A stretch of DNA of 64,000 nt from Mycolicibacterium gilvum (GTDB taxonomy: Bacteria; Actinomycetota; Actinomycetes; Mycobacteriales; Mycobacteriaceae). The notes below the pieces were generated by a model, which saw only the letters and a program-made list of their open reading frames with translations, made no database searches and had not been told where the DNA came from. The translations under genes and the position numbers were made by a program. Shown here one piece after another: positions 11,518 to 20,867 of the stretch. The stretch spans positions 2,046,001 through 2,110,000 of the forward strand of contig NZ_UGQM01000001.1 in assembly GCF_900454025.1 (NCBI RefSeq), read 5' to 3'. Positions within the stretch are counted from its first letter, which is position 1. Every line of letters starts with the position of its first letter.

Positions 11518-12360
11518 GTGCCTGTCGAGGAAGTAGAAGCAGCAGATCCTGACCTACTCATCGACTTCGCCGAGGTCACGCTGCGCCGCAACGGCCGGGT
11601 GCTGGTCGGGCCGGTGACCTGGGCGGTCGAACTCGACGAGAGATGGGTGGTGATCGGGCCGAACGGCGCGGGCAAGACGTCGCTGCTCCGGATGGCCGCC
11701 GCGATGGAACACCCGTCCTCGGGTACGGCGTACGTGCTGGGGGAGCGGCTCGGCCGGGTCGACATGTCGGAGCTGCGGTCCCGCGTCGGCCTGAGCAGCG
11801 CCGCGCTCTCCCAGCGCATCCCCGACGACGAAACCGTCCGCGACCTCGTGGTGTCGGCGGGCTACGCGGTGCTGGGACGGTGGCGGGAGAAGTACGACGA
11901 CATCGACTACGTGCAGGCCATCGACATGCTGGAAAGCGTCGGCGCCGAGCATCTTGCCGACCGCACGTACGGCACCCTGTCCGAGGGAGAGCGCAAACGC
12001 GTCCTGATCGCCCGCTCGCTGATGACCGATCCCGAACTGCTGCTGCTCGACGAACCCGCCGCCGGGCTCGATTTGGGTGGCCGCGAGGAGCTCGTCGCCC
12101 GGATGAGTGACCTGGCCGCCGACCCCGACGCGCCCGCGCTGGTCCTGGTGACCCACCACGTCGAGGAGATCCCGCCCGGCTTCACCCACTGCCTGATCCT
12201 GTCCGAGGGAGCGGTGGTCGACTCCGGCCTGCTCACCGACGTGCTGACGGCCGAGAACCTGTCCACCGCCTTCGGGCAATCGATCGCGTTGGACGTCATC
12301 GACGGACGCTATTTCGCGCGGCGCGTCCGCAGCCGCGCAGCGCACAGGAGAAGGCAATGA
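11518..12360 (+). CDS. ABC transporter ATP-binding protein (Rv3041c-like)
   Basis: This 280-residue single-domain ATPase has Walker A GPNGAGKTS, the signature LSEGERKRV and Walker B LLLLDEPAAGLD, with the switch histidine in VLVTHHVEE. The sequence resembles Rv3041c along its length. The GTG at 11518 gives a protein starting just before the first strand; an in-frame extension to 11422 lies inside the kinase gene. No permease gene is adjacent, so it may work with a distant membrane partner or, like some stand-alone ATPases, in a non-transport role. Its stop overlaps the ATG of the NUDIX gene (ATGA). Confidence 0.9.
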   Translation: MPVEEVEAADPDLLIDFAEVTLRRNGRVLVGPVTWAVELDERWVVIGPNGAGKTSLLRMAAAMEHPSSGTAYVLGERLGRVDMSELRSRVGLSSAALSQRIPDDETVRDLVVSAGYAVLGRWREKYDDIDYVQAIDMLESVGAEHLADRTYGTLSEGERKRVLIARSLMTDPELLLLDEPAAGLDLGGREELVARMSDLAADPDAPALVLVTHHVEEIPPGFTHCLILSEGAVVDSGLLTDVLTAENLSTAFGQSIALDVIDGRYFARRVRSRAAHRRRQ

Positions 12361-13208
12361 GCGAACTGAAGACGACCACCGAGCCCGATCCTCTCGTGCC
12401 CCGGCCCGCGGCGACGGTGATGCTCGTGCGGGACACTCCGGAAGGGATCAAGATCTTCCTGATGCGCCGGCATTCGGCGATGGACTTCGTCGCCGGCGTG
12501 ATGGTGTTCCCCGGCGGCGGAGTCGACGACCGCGACCGCAACGCCGATGTGGCCTGGCACGGGCCGGACCGGCACTGGTGGGCCGAACGCCTGGGCGTCG
12601 ACGCCGAACTGGCCGAGGCGCTGGTGTGCGCGGCGGCGCGGGAGACGTTCGAGGAATCCGGCGTCCTGTTCGCCGGCGCTGCCGACGATCCCGACCTGCT
12701 GGTCGACGACGCGTCGGTGTACCGCGACCAGCGGGCCGCGCTGGAGAACAAATCGCTGTCCTTCGGCGAGTTCCTGCGGTCGGAGAAGTTGATGTTGCGC
12801 GCCGACCTGTTGCGCCCGTGGGCGAACTGGGTCACCCCGAAGGAGGAGCGCACCCGGCGCTACGACACCTACTTCTTCGTCGGTGCGCTCCCGCAGGGCC
12901 AGCGCGCCGACGGGGACAACACCGAAACGGACAAGGCCGACTGGGTCACTCCGCAGGCCGCTCTCGACGACTTCGCCGAAGGGCGGAGCTTCCTGCTTCC
13001 GCCGACCTGGACACAGCTCGACGCGCTGAACGGCCGCACCGTGGCCGAGGTGCTCGCCGTCGAGCGCAAGATCGTCGCGGTCGAGCCGTCGCTGGCTGCC
13101 ACCAAGGGCGGCAACTGGGAGATCGAGTTTTTCGACGGCGACCGGTACAACGCGGCGCGTAACCGGCGCGCACCGCAGGGCTACACCGACGGGGCGCCAC
13201 TCGCGTGA
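12357..13208 (+). CDS. NUDIX hydrolase
   Basis: This 283-residue protein resembles Rv3040c. NUDIX hydrolases cleave nucleoside diphosphates linked to another moiety. The NUDIX box is recognisable as [14 protein letters not shown], with REXXEEXG complete, around residues 88-101, but the N-terminal part of the box is interrupted by an insertion ([17 protein letters not shown]) between VFPGGGVDD and the helix. This layout is usual for the actinobacterial acyl-CoA or RNA-decapping-like group. It overlaps the ABC gene by four bases and the enoyl-CoA hydratase gene by four bases (GTGA), so it lies in a tight operon. The substrate is unknown; an acyl-CoA is plausible given the next gene. Confidence 0.88.
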   Translation: MSELKTTTEPDPLVPRPAATVMLVRDTPEGIKIFLMRRHSAMDFVAGVMVFPGGGVDDRDRNADVAWHGPDRHWWAERLGVDAELAEALVCAAARETFEESGVLFAGAADDPDLLVDDASVYRDQRAALENKSLSFGEFLRSEKLMLRADLLRPWANWVTPKEERTRRYDTYFFVGALPQGQRADGDNTETDKADWVTPQAALDDFAEGRSFLLPPTWTQLDALNGRTVAEVLAVERKIVAVEPSLAATKGGNWEIEFFDGDRYNAARNRRAPQGYTDGAPLA

Positions 13209-13897
13209 GGGAGTTCGTCACCGTCGCTGTTTCCGGAGAAGGCGTGGCGCCGGACGACGGGGAGCGCCGCATCGCGACGTTGCTGTTGTCCAGGCCGCCG
13301 ACGAACGCGCTGACCCGGCAGATGAACCGGGAGATCGCCGACGCGGTGGCCGAGGTCGGCGGGCGTGACGACATCTGCGCGGTGATCGTGTTCGGCGGCC
13401 ACGAGATGTTCTCGGTCGGCGCGGACGTGCCGGAACTCAAGACGCTCGACACCGACGAGGCCGGGACCGCGGATGCCGTCGCCGCACAGGCTGTCGCAGC
13501 GCTCGCCGCGCTGCCCAAACCGACCGTCGCCGCGATCACCGGGTACGCGCTCGGCGCCGGTCTGACACTGGCGCTGGCCGCCGACTGGCGGGTCAGCGGT
13601 GACAACGCGAAGTTCGGGGCGACGGAGATCCTGGCGGGCCTGGCGCCCGCGGGCGACGGCGCCGGACGCCTCGCCGAGGCCGTCGGCCCGAGTCGAGCCA
13701 AAGACCTGGTGTTCAGCGGGCGGTTCGTCGACGCCCGCGAAGCCCACACCCTCGGTCTGGTCGACGAGCTCGTCACACCCGACGGCGTGTACGACGCGGC
13801 GTTGGCGTGGGCCGGCAGATTCCGGGAACATCCGCCCGAGGTGCTGGCGGCCGCCAAAGCGGCCTTCTCAGCGCCGCGGAGCGTTGCCGGACCCTAG
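13205..13897 (+). CDS. echA17: enoyl-CoA hydratase/isomerase family protein (EchA17-like)
   Basis: This 230-residue crotonase-fold protein has [11 protein letters not shown] as the first oxyanion-hole motif and the second near [16 protein letters not shown]. Position and sequence match M. tuberculosis EchA17 (Rv3039c). The usual catalytic Glu pair of enoyl-CoA hydratase is not obvious: [20 protein letters not shown] has an alanine-rich segment where many hydratases carry the acid. The activity could therefore be hydration, isomerisation or another crotonase reaction. The start GTG overlaps the NUDIX stop. It is co-directional with the methyltransferase 55 bases downstream, which has its own promoter. 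Confidence 0.88.
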   Translation: MREFVTVAVSGEGVAPDDGERRIATLLLSRPPTNALTRQMNREIADAVAEVGGRDDICAVIVFGGHEMFSVGADVPELKTLDTDEAGTADAVAAQAVAALAALPKPTVAAITGYALGAGLTLALAADWRVSGDNAKFGATEILAGLAPAGDGAGRLAEAVGPSRAKDLVFSGRFVDAREAHTLGLVDELVTPDGVYDAALAWAGRFREHPPEVLAAAKAAFSAPRSVAGP

Positions 13898-13939
13898 GAC
13901 GGGGACGCCCGGGCGCACCGCCCCGCCCGTGCCAGACGT

Positions 13940-13945
13940 TAGGCT
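13940..13945 (+). promoter_or_regulatory. -10 element of a leaderless methyltransferase gene
   Basis: TAGGCT ends seven bases before the ATG at 13953. This places the predicted transcription start at or next to the start codon. The gene has no ribosome binding site, which fits a leaderless mRNA. Confidence 0.6.
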
Positions 13946-13952
13946 GCCCTGC

Positions 13953-14978
13953 ATGACGGAAACGAAGGAATCCGGCGCCAACCCTGACGTCGCCGTTCCG
14001 GCTCCGGCCGCTGATGTCGCCGTCCCGGCTCCGACGCCCCACGCGACCAAGGAGCAGGTCGAAGCCGCGATGCACGACACCAAGCTCGCCCAGGTGCTCT
14101 ACCACGACTGGGAGGCCGAGACCTACGACGAGAAGTGGTCGATCTCCTACGACCAGCGCTGTGTCGACTACGCCCGCGGCCGCTTCGACGCCGCGGTCCC
14201 CGACGAGGTGCAGCGCGAGCTGCCGTACGACCGCGCCCTCGAGCTGGGGTGCGGCACCGGCTTCTTCCTGCTGAACCTGATCCAGGCCGGAGTGGCCCGC
14301 CGTGGGTCGGTGACCGATCTGTCCCCGGGCATGGTCAAGGTCGCCACCCGTAACGGCCAGTCGCTCGGCCTGGACGTCGACGGCAGGGTGGCCGACGCTG
14401 AGGGCATCCCGTACGAGGACAACACGTTCGACCTGGTGGTCGGGCACGCCGTCCTGCACCACATCCCCGACGTGGAGCTGTCGCTGCGCGAGGTTGTGCG
14501 CGTGCTCAAGCCGGGCGGACGCTTCGTGTTCGCCGGCGAGCCGACGACGGTCGGGAACCGCTACGCCCGCGAGCTGTCGACGCTGACCTGGCATGCCGCG
14601 ACGAACGTCACGAAGTTGCCGATGCTGTCGGACTGGCGCCGCCCGCAGGCCGAACTCGACGAGTCCTCACGCGCCGCGGCCCTGGAAGCGGTGGTGGATC
14701 TGCACACCTTCGATCCCGCGGATCTTGAGCGGATGGCGGCCAACGCCGGAGCCGTCGAGGTGCACACCGCCAGCGAGGAGTTCACCGCGGCCATGCTGGG
14801 ATGGCCGATCCGGACCTTCGAAGCCGCGGTGCCTCCGGGCCGATTGGGTTGGGGCTGGGCGAAGTTCGCCTTCGGCAGCTGGACGACCCTGTCGTGGGTC
14901 GATGCCAACGTCTGGCGTCGGATCGTGCCGAAGGGTTGGTTCTACAACGTGATGGTCACGGGGGTCAAGCCGTCGTAG
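13953..14978 (+). CDS. class I SAM-dependent methyltransferase (Rv3038c-like)
   Basis: This 341-residue protein has a class I methyltransferase domain with motif I LELGCGTGFFLLNL at about residues 93-106, the acidic loop VADAEGIPYEDNTFDLVVGH, and the motif LKPGGRFVFAGEP. An Ala/Pro/Val-rich N-terminal stretch of about 30 residues precedes it. The C-terminal third is longer than in minimal methyltransferases. The ATG at 13953 has a -10 hexamer seven bases upstream. The substrate is not known. It sits beside the MGLP genes, but the methyltransferase assigned to that pathway is the one at 25.3-26.1 kb. Confidence 0.88.
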   Translation: MTETKESGANPDVAVPAPAADVAVPAPTPHATKEQVEAAMHDTKLAQVLYHDWEAETYDEKWSISYDQRCVDYARGRFDAAVPDEVQRELPYDRALELGCGTGFFLLNLIQAGVARRGSVTDLSPGMVKVATRNGQSLGLDVDGRVADAEGIPYEDNTFDLVVGHAVLHHIPDVELSLREVVRVLKPGGRFVFAGEPTTVGNRYARELSTLTWHAATNVTKLPMLSDWRRPQAELDESSRAAALEAVVDLHTFDPADLERMAANAGAVEVHTASEEFTAAMLGWPIRTFEAAVPPGRLGWGWAKFAFGSWTTLSWVDANVWRRIVPKGWFYNVMVTGVKPS

Positions 14979-16150
14979 ATTTCGGCCTCGACGATGTCGG
15001 CTACCTCCGCAGCGATGCGGGATCGCTGGCGTTGTCCGAGGTCGCCCGATACGACCTGACCGAGTCTTCGCTGATCTCGGACATCGCTTCGGCGAGAAGG
15101 CGATTCGGAGACCGGACCGCGGTTCTCGTCGAGACCGTGAAGCTGCGTCGCAAGGCCGCGGTCAAATTCGTCGATGCCGGCGAATGGCTGTTCACCGACG
15201 ATGCCCTGCAGCAGGCCACGGCTGCGCCGGTGGCCGCGCACCGGGCTCGCAGGCTTGCCGGAGCAATCGTGCACGACGCGACCTGCTCTGTGGGTACCGA
15301 GCTTGCGGCACTACGGAATTCGGCGGCGTTGGTGCTCGGCAGCGACATCGATCCGGTGCGCGTGGCGATGGCGAGCCACAACCTCGGGCTCAGAGGTCCC
15401 GGTGTGGCGTTGTGCCGGGCAGACGCATTGCGGCCCGTATCCGAGGGGGCCGTCGTCCTCGTCGATCCGGCCCGCCGGAGCGGGTCGCGTCGCCGGTTCG
15501 ATCCGCGCGCGTACCTGCCACCGCTGGACACGCTGCTCGATGTGCTGCGCGAGCGTGACTACGTCGTGAAGTGCGCTCCGGGAATCGATTTCGCGGTGGT
15601 GGGGGAACTGGGCTTCCACGGTGAGATCGAACTGGTCTCGCTGGGCGGCAGTGTGCGCGAGGCGTGCCTGTGGTCGTCGGGATTCGCTGCCGACGGGGTG
15701 CGACGCCGGGCGACCATGCTTGACACCGGCGAACAGGTCACCGACACGGACCCGGGGGAGTGCCCGGTCGCCCCCGCGGGCCGCTGGATCGTCGATCCCG
15801 ACGGCGCGGTGGTGCGGGCAGGGCTGGTGCGGCACTACGCCGCGAGGCACGGGCTGTGGCAACTCGACCCCGACATCGCCTATCTGTCCGGTGACCGGCT
15901 GCCCGACGGGGTGCGGGGCTTCGAGGTGCTGGATCAGGTGGCCTTCAGTGAACGTCACCTGCGGCAGGCCCTTTCGGCCCTCGACGCGGGTGCACTCGAG
16001 ATCCTCGTCCGGGGCCTCGACGTCGACCCGGATGCCTTGCGCGCGCGGCTGCGCCCCCGGGGCGCCGCGCAGATCTCGGTCGTGGTGACCCGGATCGGTT
16101 CCGGAGCCGCAAGCCGGGCAACGGCATTCCTCTGCCGGCCGTCACGTTGA
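14936..16150 (+). CDS. THUMP-like domain protein, predicted methyltransferase (Rv3037c-like)
   Basis: The protein has the Rv3037c layout: a helical N-terminal region, a Rossmann-like methyltransferase core around VHDATCSVGTELAAL and LGSDIDPVRVAMA, and a VLVDPARRSGSRRR motif similar to nucleic-acid methyltransferase active-site loops. The start is uncertain. Homology would begin near 14966 (VVDFGLDDVGYL), but no ATG, GTG or TTG is there. The TTG at 14936 is the nearest upstream option and overlaps the previous gene. A TTG at 15032 would remove about 32 residues. Rv3037c has been placed with the MGLP genes in M. tuberculosis; whether it methylates sugar or RNA is not settled by the sequence. 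Confidence 0.78.
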   Translation: MVLQRDGHGGQAVVDFGLDDVGYLRSDAGSLALSEVARYDLTESSLISDIASARRRFGDRTAVLVETVKLRRKAAVKFVDAGEWLFTDDALQQATAAPVAAHRARRLAGAIVHDATCSVGTELAALRNSAALVLGSDIDPVRVAMASHNLGLRGPGVALCRADALRPVSEGAVVLVDPARRSGSRRRFDPRAYLPPLDTLLDVLRERDYVVKCAPGIDFAVVGELGFHGEIELVSLGGSVREACLWSSGFAADGVRRRATMLDTGEQVTDTDPGECPVAPAGRWIVDPDGAVVRAGLVRHYAARHGLWQLDPDIAYLSGDRLPDGVRGFEVLDQVAFSERHLRQALSALDAGALEILVRGLDVDPDALRARLRPRGAAQISVVVTRIGSGAASRATAFLCRPSR

Positions 16151-16232
16151 TCGCTCCCGTACGCTGGGCGTAACGGTATCGGCTCGACTGCCGAAATCAC
16201 TGATGCACCCCCGGATAATGAGGACCTCGACG

Positions 16233-16967
16233 ATGCGCTTTCTCGCTGCTGCGCTGACGGTTGCAGCCGTCTCGGCAAGCTTGGCGGCCGGCCCGGCCGC
16301 TCTCGCACAGCCGGCGCCCCCGGCCACCCCGTCGGCCTGCGTCGCCCTGGGCGGCACCGTCGATGCCGACGAAATGTGCCGGGTTCAGGTCGAAAACCCC
16401 ACCTATCGGCTGGATTACAGCTTCCCCGCCGACTACCCGGACCAGCAGGCGCTCACGGCGTACCTGACCCAGACCCGCGACGGCTTCGTCAACGTCGCAG
16501 GGATGCCGGGTTCCTGGAATCTGCCGTACGTGCTGGACGGCCGCGGCACCGGATACCGCACCGGACCGGACGACGGCGGCACCCGCAGCGTGGTGTTCGA
16601 GATGTACGAGAACGTCGGCGGGGCCCACCCGCAGACCTGGTTCAAGTCGTTCAACTGGGATGTCGCGAAGAAGGCGCCGATCACGTTCGACACCCTGTTC
16701 AAGCCCGGGTCCGAGCCGCTCGCCGTGATCTTCCCGATCGTGCGGTCCGACATCTCGCGTCAGCTCGGCATCGAGGCGCCGATCACGACGGCAGACGGTC
16801 TCGATCCGGCCAAGTACACCGAGTTCGCCATCACCGACGATGCGGTGATCTTCTACTTCGGTCAGGGCGAGATCATGGCGGGCGCGGGAGGCGCGTTGCA
16901 GGCGACGATCCCGCGATCGGCGATCGCGTCGATGCTGGCGTTGGAGCCGACCGAGGTCACGCCGTAG
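16233..16967 (+). CDS. secreted DUF3298-like protein (Rv3036c/TB22.2-like)
   Basis: This 244-residue exported protein has a signal peptide (residues 1-28, MRFLAAAL then a hydrophobic core ending LAQPAPP). The body contains the RsiV-like pattern seen in Rv3036c: YPDQQALTAYLTQTRDGFVN, then GGAHPQTWFKSFNWD and PITFDTLF. The family is reported to include secreted esterases. The ATG at 16233 is preferred over two upstream ATGs because AGGA lies eight bases before it. The 3' end overlaps the convergent symporter gene by 11 bases. Two cysteines near residues 36 and 49 could form a disulfide outside the cell. Confidence 0.88.
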   Translation: MRFLAAALTVAAVSASLAAGPAALAQPAPPATPSACVALGGTVDADEMCRVQVENPTYRLDYSFPADYPDQQALTAYLTQTRDGFVNVAGMPGSWNLPYVLDGRGTGYRTGPDDGGTRSVVFEMYENVGGAHPQTWFKSFNWDVAKKAPITFDTLFKPGSEPLAVIFPIVRSDISRQLGIEAPITTADGLDPAKYTEFAITDDAVIFYFGQGEIMAGAGGALQATIPRSAIASMLALEPTEVTP

Positions 16968-18507
16968 TCGTCGGCAGCTTGTCCCTGCCCGTGACCGGGT
17001 CGTAGTTCTCCCAGAAGGTCGCGTTCCGGATGCCGAGGGCGATCGGATCGAAGGTCGGATCCAGTCCGGCCTTCTTCTGCCGTTCGTAGTCCCGCAGCGC
17101 TGTGTAGGCAGGTTGCTGGAGAATGATGATGCCGATGATGTTGAGCCAGGCCATCAGACCGACCCCGATGTCGCCCAGCGTCCACGCCTCCGATGCCGTG
17201 GAGACAGCGCCGAGTGTGACCGACACCAGGATCAGGGCCTGCAGCAACATCGTGATGTTGGTTCCGACGGTGCCGCCGACGAGAGGCATCTGCCTGATGG
17301 CACTCCGGCCCAGCAGGAAGCGAAGGTTCGTCTCGGCCATGTAGTAGTACGCGATGATCGTCGTGATGCAGAAGAACGCGAGTGAGATCGCGATGAAGCT
17401 GGAGCCCGCACCGCTCCAGAGGGTGTCGAAACCGGCCTGGGCGAAGGCGGGTCCGACCTCGGCGTCGGCAGGCAGGAAGTTCCCGCCCTCGCTGAGCACG
17501 GCGCCATCGGCGCTTTCACCCTCGAACACCCGGTAGGCGCCGGTCGACAGGATCAGGAAGCCGGTGGCCGAGCAGATGAACAACGTGTCGATGTAGACGG
17601 CGAACGCCTGCACCAGGCCCTGTTTGGCCGGGTGCGACACCTCGGCCGCGGCGGCTGCGTGCGGACCGGTGCCCTGGCCGGCCTCGTTGGAATAGATACC
17701 GCGCTTGACGCCCCACATCACCGCGGCGCCGATGATCGCGCCGAAGGCAGAGTCCAAACCGAATGCGCTGGAGAAGATCAGCGAGATGATCGCCGGGATC
17801 TCGCTTGCGTTCGTCAACACGATGATCAGGGCCAACACGATGTACACGACCGCCATGAACGGCACCACGACGGATGCGAACGTGGCGATGCGCTTGACCC
17901 CGCCGATGATGACGAACGCCAGCACGATCACCGTGCCGACGGCGACCCACCACTTCGAGAAGCCCCAGGCGGAGTTCATCGCCGACGCCATCGAGTTGGA
18001 CTGCACGCTGGGCAGGAGCAGACCCATCGCCAGCAGCGTGACCGCGGCGAACACGTAGCCGTAGACCTTCATGGCGCCGGCGGCCGCGGTGTGGGAGAGC
18101 GCGGTGCTCAGGTAGTACGCCGGTCCGCCGCGGTACTCGCCGGTGAGCTTGTCGCGGTCCTTGTAGATCTGGCCGAGGGTGCACTCGACGAACGACGTCG
18201 ATGCGCCGAGGAACGCGACCATCCACATCCAGAACAGCGCACCGGGACCACCGAACGCGATCGCGGTTGCCACGCCTGCGATGTTGCCGGTCCCGACACG
18301 ACCGGCCAGCGACATGGTCAGGGCCTGGAAGCTCGACACCCCGGACGGCGACTTCTCTCCTCTGATCATCAGGCGGACCATCTCCGGGATCTGCCGCACC
18401 TGGACGAAGCGCGATCTGGCGGAGAAATAGACACCGGCGGCCAGACACAGGTAGACGAGCGTCTCATGCCATACGAGGCCGTTGAGTGTGCTCAAGAACT
18501 CCGACAT
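16957..18507 (-). CDS. alanine/glycine:cation symporter (AgcS family)
   Basis: This protein of about 516 residues takes up alanine or glycine with sodium. It has about eleven hydrophobic segments. Family signature segments are visible: SLAGRVGTGNIAGVATAIAFGG near residue 72 and the later KRGIYSNEAGQGTGPHAAAAA. An ATG at 18516 would have the Shine-Dalgarno sequence touching it, whereas the ATG at 18507 has AAGGGG nine bases before it, so I choose 18507. The gene stands between Rv3036c- and Rv3035-like genes, where M. tuberculosis has none, so it is an insertion relative to that order. No glycine riboswitch was seen in the short upstream gap. Confidence 0.93.
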   Translation of the reverse strand: MSEFLSTLNGLVWHETLVYLCLAAGVYFSARSRFVQVRQIPEMVRLMIRGEKSPSGVSSFQALTMSLAGRVGTGNIAGVATAIAFGGPGALFWMWMVAFLGASTSFVECTLGQIYKDRDKLTGEYRGGPAYYLSTALSHTAAAGAMKVYGYVFAAVTLLAMGLLLPSVQSNSMASAMNSAWGFSKWWVAVGTVIVLAFVIIGGVKRIATFASVVVPFMAVVYIVLALIIVLTNASEIPAIISLIFSSAFGLDSAFGAIIGAAVMWGVKRGIYSNEAGQGTGPHAAAAAEVSHPAKQGLVQAFAVYIDTLFICSATGFLILSTGAYRVFEGESADGAVLSEGGNFLPADAEVGPAFAQAGFDTLWSGAGSSFIAISLAFFCITTIIAYYYMAETNLRFLLGRSAIRQMPLVGGTVGTNITMLLQALILVSVTLGAVSTASEAWTLGDIGVGLMAWLNIIGIIILQQPAYTALRDYERQKKAGLDPTFDPIALGIRNATFWENYDPVTGRDKLPTTTA

Positions 18508-18623
18508 CTCCGGCATCCCCTTCGTCGCCCGTCAGATCGGTCCTTCCCTGCATGCTGGCAGGGTTGGGGCCGTCGCAGGTTGCCTTGCTGTGAAATGCCT
18601 GTTAGAGGATGACCGGGCAGCGG

Positions 18624-19913
18624 TCAGGCGGGTGCGAACCCGTAGACCTGGCCGTCGCTGGTGGCGGTCACCACGCGGCCGTCGTGGCCGATCGACACGC
18701 CGACCGGCCACCCGCTCGCGTTCGGCAGCGGGTAGGTGTTGACGGTGGAGCCGTCACCGAGCGTGAAGATCGTCAAGGCCAGACCCGCTGAATCGCCGTC
18801 TCCGTCGCGGACGACCGCATAGCCGAGGCCGGCAAGGCTGCTGGTCGTCAGCGGTGCCACGTCGTCACGGGTCCAGAGCTCCTCGCCGTCGTCGGCGGTG
18901 TCGCGGATCGCGACGAGGCGGGAACCGGGCCCGCCCCCGGCGATCACCAGCCCATCGGGTGTCACCGACGGCGGGGTCTGCGCGAGGTAACTCAGGGGAA
19001 CCGACCACTTCGCGGATCCGTTGGCGGTGTTGATCGCCCACAGCCGCTCATCGCGGCCGTTGACGTACACCGTCGCTCCGTCGTGCGACAGCACCGGACT
19101 GGCCAGTGGGCCGCCTCCGACCGCGTCGCTGGTCCATTCGCGGGTCAGTTGCGGCGTCTGTCCCTGCTGGTAGCGCAGGCCGACGAGCACCGGCTTGTCG
19201 GCGCCGGGCTCCCAGAGCGTCAGCACCACCATGCCGTTGGACTCCGAGTAGGCGGGTGCGGCGGCGATCGGACACTCCGGGCGGGCCTGCCTGCAGTCGG
19301 CCAGACCACGTTCGGAGTCGCGGGGATCCAGGCCGGCGACGAGGTCCAGCGAATTGCCGGTGACGGTGCCGCGATGGGCGTCGAAGACCAGCACCTGGCC
19401 GAGGTGGGTGACCGCCAGCACGCGCCCCGGCGCCACCAGCCGTGCGGTCAGCGGGAGCCCGATCACCGGTTTGCGCCAGCGGACCCACTGGGTGGTGGGG
19501 AAGGACTGCAGCAGCCCCGGCTGCCCGATGTAGAGGTTGTCGAATCCGTCGAACAACGGGCTGGCGATGCCGCCGCCCTGCACCAGGCGGGTACACCACC
19601 GCTGCCGGGCACGGTTGTCGACCTCCCAGACCATCAGCGAGCAGCCGCCCTCGGTCTGGGCGTTGACGGCAAGATAATTACCCGACCCCAGCGCCGCCTG
19701 CGCGGCGAGGCTGCCCTTGACCGAGCGTCCCCATTCCAGTTGCAGCGTGTCGGCTCCCCGGGTCGGGGTCGAACTGGAGTTCGCCGCGTCCGCGTACTGC
19801 GCCGACCAGCCGGTCGCGGCGCGGGAGTCGACCCAGGAGTCGGTGGTGCCGCAGCCGGCGAGCACGCCAGCGACCAGCGTCGTCCAGGCCACCACGATGA
19901 TTCGCCGGAGCAC
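18624..19913 (-). CDS. lipoprotein with PQQ-like beta-propeller (Rv3035-like)
   Basis: This 429-residue protein starts at the GTG at 19913, with AAGG upstream; the longer frame to 20087 runs into the divergent gene. The N-terminus has basic residues, a hydrophobic stretch and a lipobox LAGC, so it is a lipoprotein on the outer face of the membrane. The rest contains repeated Trp- and Gly-rich beta-propeller blades, for example GPLASPVLSHDGATVYVN and LWAINTANGSAKW, typical of PQQ-like repeats. No catalytic residues for a PQQ enzyme are clear, so a scaffold role is plausible. Its position next to the acetyltransferase follows M. tuberculosis. Confidence 0.88.
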   Translation of the reverse strand: MLRRIIVVAWTTLVAGVLAGCGTTDSWVDSRAATGWSAQYADAANSSSTPTRGADTLQLEWGRSVKGSLAAQAALGSGNYLAVNAQTEGGCSLMVWEVDNRARQRWCTRLVQGGGIASPLFDGFDNLYIGQPGLLQSFPTTQWVRWRKPVIGLPLTARLVAPGRVLAVTHLGQVLVFDAHRGTVTGNSLDLVAGLDPRDSERGLADCRQARPECPIAAAPAYSESNGMVVLTLWEPGADKPVLVGLRYQQGQTPQLTREWTSDAVGGGPLASPVLSHDGATVYVNGRDERLWAINTANGSAKWSVPLSYLAQTPPSVTPDGLVIAGGGPGSRLVAIRDTADDGEELWTRDDVAPLTTSSLAGLGYAVVRDGDGDSAGLALTIFTLGDGSTVNTYPLPNASGWPVGVSIGHDGRVVTATSDGQVYGFAPA

Positions 19914-20041
19914 GGAATCCCTTCTGGTCGTGTTGTACGTCAGCCCACGTGAGGGTAACCGGCGCCGGGTGCACGGCCGTGGACCTCCCGCCCGAGGGCC
20001 GGGCGAGCCTGCCGACCCGGGAGGCGTCCGGGATGGGCGCG

Positions 20042-20047
20042 TAGGCT
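20042..20047 (+). promoter_or_regulatory. -10 element of a leaderless acetyltransferase gene
   Basis: TAGGCT ends eight bases before the ATG at 20056. There is no ribosome binding site, so transcription probably starts at the ATG. Confidence 0.55.
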
Positions 20048-20055
20048 TTTCGGCC

Positions 20056-20793
20056 ATGACAACGATGTGGGGTGCGCCGCTGCACAAACGTTGGCGAGGC
20101 TCGCGGCTGCGGGATCCGCGTCAAGCCCGGTTCCTGACCCTGGCGTCGTTGAAATGGGTGCTCAAGAACCGGGCCTTCACCCCCTGGTACCTGGTTCGGT
20201 ACTTCCGGCTGTTGAAGTTCAAGCTTGCGAATCCGCACATCATCACCCGCGGCATGGTCTTCCTCGGCAAGGATGTCGAGATCCAGGCCACCCCTGAGCT
20301 GTCCCAGATGGAGATCGGTCGATGGGTACACATCGGCGACAAGAACACCATTCGCTGCCATGAGGGTTCGCTGCGCATCGGCGACAAGGTGGTTCTCGGA
20401 CGCGACAACGTCATCAACACCTACCTCGACATCGAACTCGGCGACTCGGTGCTGATGGCCGACTGGTGCTACATCTGCGACTTCGATCACCGGATGGACA
20501 GCATCGAGTTACCGATCAAGGACCAGGGGATCGTGAAGGGGCCGGTGCGCATCGGTCCCGACACGTGGGTGGGTGTGAAGGTCAGCGTGCTGCGCAACAC
20601 CTCGATCGGCCGGGGCTGCGTTCTGGGATCGCACGCCGTGGTGCGAGGTGAGATCCCCGACTACTCGATCGCCGTGGGCGCACCGGCGAAGGTGGTCAAG
20701 AACCGCAAGCTGTCGTGGGAGACGTCGGCGGCGGAGCGGGCGGAATTGGCGGCGGCGCTCGCGGACATCGAACGGAAGAAGGCCGCGCGCTAG
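20056..20793 (+). CDS. hexapeptide-repeat acetyltransferase (Rv3034c-like)
   Basis: This 245-residue protein carries left-handed beta-helix hexapeptide repeats from about residue 65 on (VFLGKDVEI, LRIGDKVVLGRDNVI, VRIGPDTWVGVKVSVLRNTSIGRGCVLG). It ends in the classic IAVGAPAKVVKNR motif of the maltose/galactoside O-acetyltransferase group. These enzymes transfer acetyl or short acyl groups to sugars and form trimers. In M. tuberculosis the orthologue is considered an acyltransferase of the MGLP locus, which fits the glycosyltransferase operon 1.7 kb away. The start at 20056 follows the -10 hexamer closely. The protein seems shorter at its N-terminus than the annotated M. tuberculosis one. Confidence 0.88.
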   Translation: MTTMWGAPLHKRWRGSRLRDPRQARFLTLASLKWVLKNRAFTPWYLVRYFRLLKFKLANPHIITRGMVFLGKDVEIQATPELSQMEIGRWVHIGDKNTIRCHEGSLRIGDKVVLGRDNVINTYLDIELGDSVLMADWCYICDFDHRMDSIELPIKDQGIVKGPVRIGPDTWVGVKVSVLRNTSIGRGCVLGSHAVVRGEIPDYSIAVGAPAKVVKNRKLSWETSAAERAELAAALADIERKKAAR

Positions 20794-20867
20794 CTCGACA
20801 GTCGGCGGGCAGCCGCGCAGGTGCGGGAAGCACTGCGGCGACGCTGCGGGGATGACAGCATCGCGAG

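Noticed and set aside
16203..16232. Upstream ATG starts of the secreted protein
   Set aside because: They lengthen the N-terminus without adding conserved sequence, and the AGGA site fits the ATG at 16233 better.
18508..18623. Glycine riboswitch upstream of the AgcS gene
   Set aside because: The gap is about 115 bases, too short for a usual tandem glycine aptamer, and no conserved core was seen.
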